This document shows, piece after piece, positions 14,998 through 15,035 of a DNA stretch of 15,035 bases. This DNA is from UBA1049 sp964525815 (lineage in GTDB: Bacteria; Bacillota; Clostridia; Oscillospirales; CAG-382). Where the stretch lies: NCBI GenBank assembly GCA_964525815.1, contig CAZGJQ010000047.1, forward strand, positions 1 through 15,035. Reading direction: 5' to 3'. Made by a program: the position numbers and the translations under genes. The first letter of the stretch is position 1, and the number at the start of each line of letters is the position of its first letter. The notes beneath the pieces were generated by a model. It did not search any database, was not told the origin of the DNA, and saw nothing but the letters and a program-made list of their open reading frames with translations.

Positions 14998-15007
14998 AGA
15001 ATGTGCC
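14940..15007 (-). promoter_or_regulatory. RNA stem pairing the leader Shine-Dalgarno region with its Cys19 codon
   Basis: In the transcript, GGCACATTC (15007-14999), covering the last two bases of the leader Shine-Dalgarno and its spacer, is perfectly complementary over 9 bases to GAATGTGCC (14948-14940), which spans codons 17-20 including Met18 and Cys19. A smaller CTGA/TCAG hairpin can form inside. This stem ends one base before the 14938-14930 arm, so both stems can stack. It would limit initiation on the leader until opened. Confidence 0.55.
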
Positions 15008-15021
15008 TCCTTGTTAATCAT

Positions 15022-15027
15022 AGTATA
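15022..15027 (-). promoter_or_regulatory. Probable -10 box of the leader-metY transcript
   Basis: On the minus strand TATACT (15027-15022) fits a sigma-A -10 box. Transcription would start near 15015, only a few bases before the leader Shine-Dalgarno, so the message would begin almost directly with the regulatory stems. The -35 region lies outside the window and could not be examined. Confidence 0.5.
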
Positions 15028-15035
15028 CATATTTA

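Noticed and set aside
14888..15035. SAM riboswitch or T-box element ahead of metY
   Set aside because: The leader is too short and shows no T-box core, no SAM-I junction pattern and no intrinsic terminator. The perfect inverted repeats and leader ORF explain it better.
1..15035. CRISPR arrays, transposons, prophage or defence islands
   Set aside because: No regularly spaced repeats, transposase or integrase motifs, or nuclease/defence domains were found on either strand.

Overview
The window looks like chromosomal DNA of a low-to-moderate GC Gram-positive anaerobe of class Clostridia. Support comes from AAGGAG-type ribosome binding sites, TTGACW-17-TATAAT promoters, a class II (Firmicutes-type) GalT, a GHL10-type membrane-anchored glycosylhydrolase, a spore photoproduct lyase (SPL) homologue, a clostridial-type MnmA and CCA encoded in the tRNA gene. 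I see no transposase, integrase, phage gene, CRISPR array or plasmid function. Genes are short operons on both strands, typical of a core or metabolic region.

Layout. 1-77 (-): tRNA-Val(GAC), with its promoter back to back with that of a D-2-hydroxyacid dehydrogenase (222-1178, +). A three-helix PQ-loop/SemiSWEET-like protein (1213-1491, +) follows, then a shared bidirectional terminator. 1535-4096 (-): exported, C-terminally anchored glycosylhydrolase-like protein. Divergent from it are an SGNH hydrolase and galT (4237-6364, +). 6500-7537 (+): membrane-anchored serine hydrolase of the beta-lactamase fold. 7563-8558 (-): SPL-family radical SAM protein that lacks the expected hydrogen-donor cysteines. 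8727-12138 (+): overlapping pair fucI and an AraB-type kinase. 12180-12347 (-): a 55-residue membrane protein with its own promoter. 12462-13535 (-): mnmA. 13604-14887 (-): O-acetylhomoserine sulfhydrylase (metY). 14914-14997 (-): a 27-codon leader ORF ending Met-Cys-Arg-Cys-Lys...

How the genes fit together. galT, fucI/kinase, the SGNH hydrolase and the secreted glycosylhydrolase-like protein suggest use of host or plant glycans (galactose, fucose or D-arabinose). No transporter or aldolase lies in the window. metY and mnmA form a sulfur-related pair: homocysteine formation, and tRNA thiolation with sulfur drawn from cysteine.

The most interesting signal is at the right edge. The metY mRNA leader encodes a short basic peptide with two Cys codons. 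The segment containing the second Cys codon is perfectly complementary, over 9 bases, to the whole spacer between the metY Shine-Dalgarno sequence and its ATG. A second perfect 9-bp pairing ties the first Cys codon to the leader's own Shine-Dalgarno region. This is the architecture expected of a translational attenuator that senses cysteine (or charged Cys-tRNA) by ribosome stalling. I know of no named system that matches it, but I could not search.
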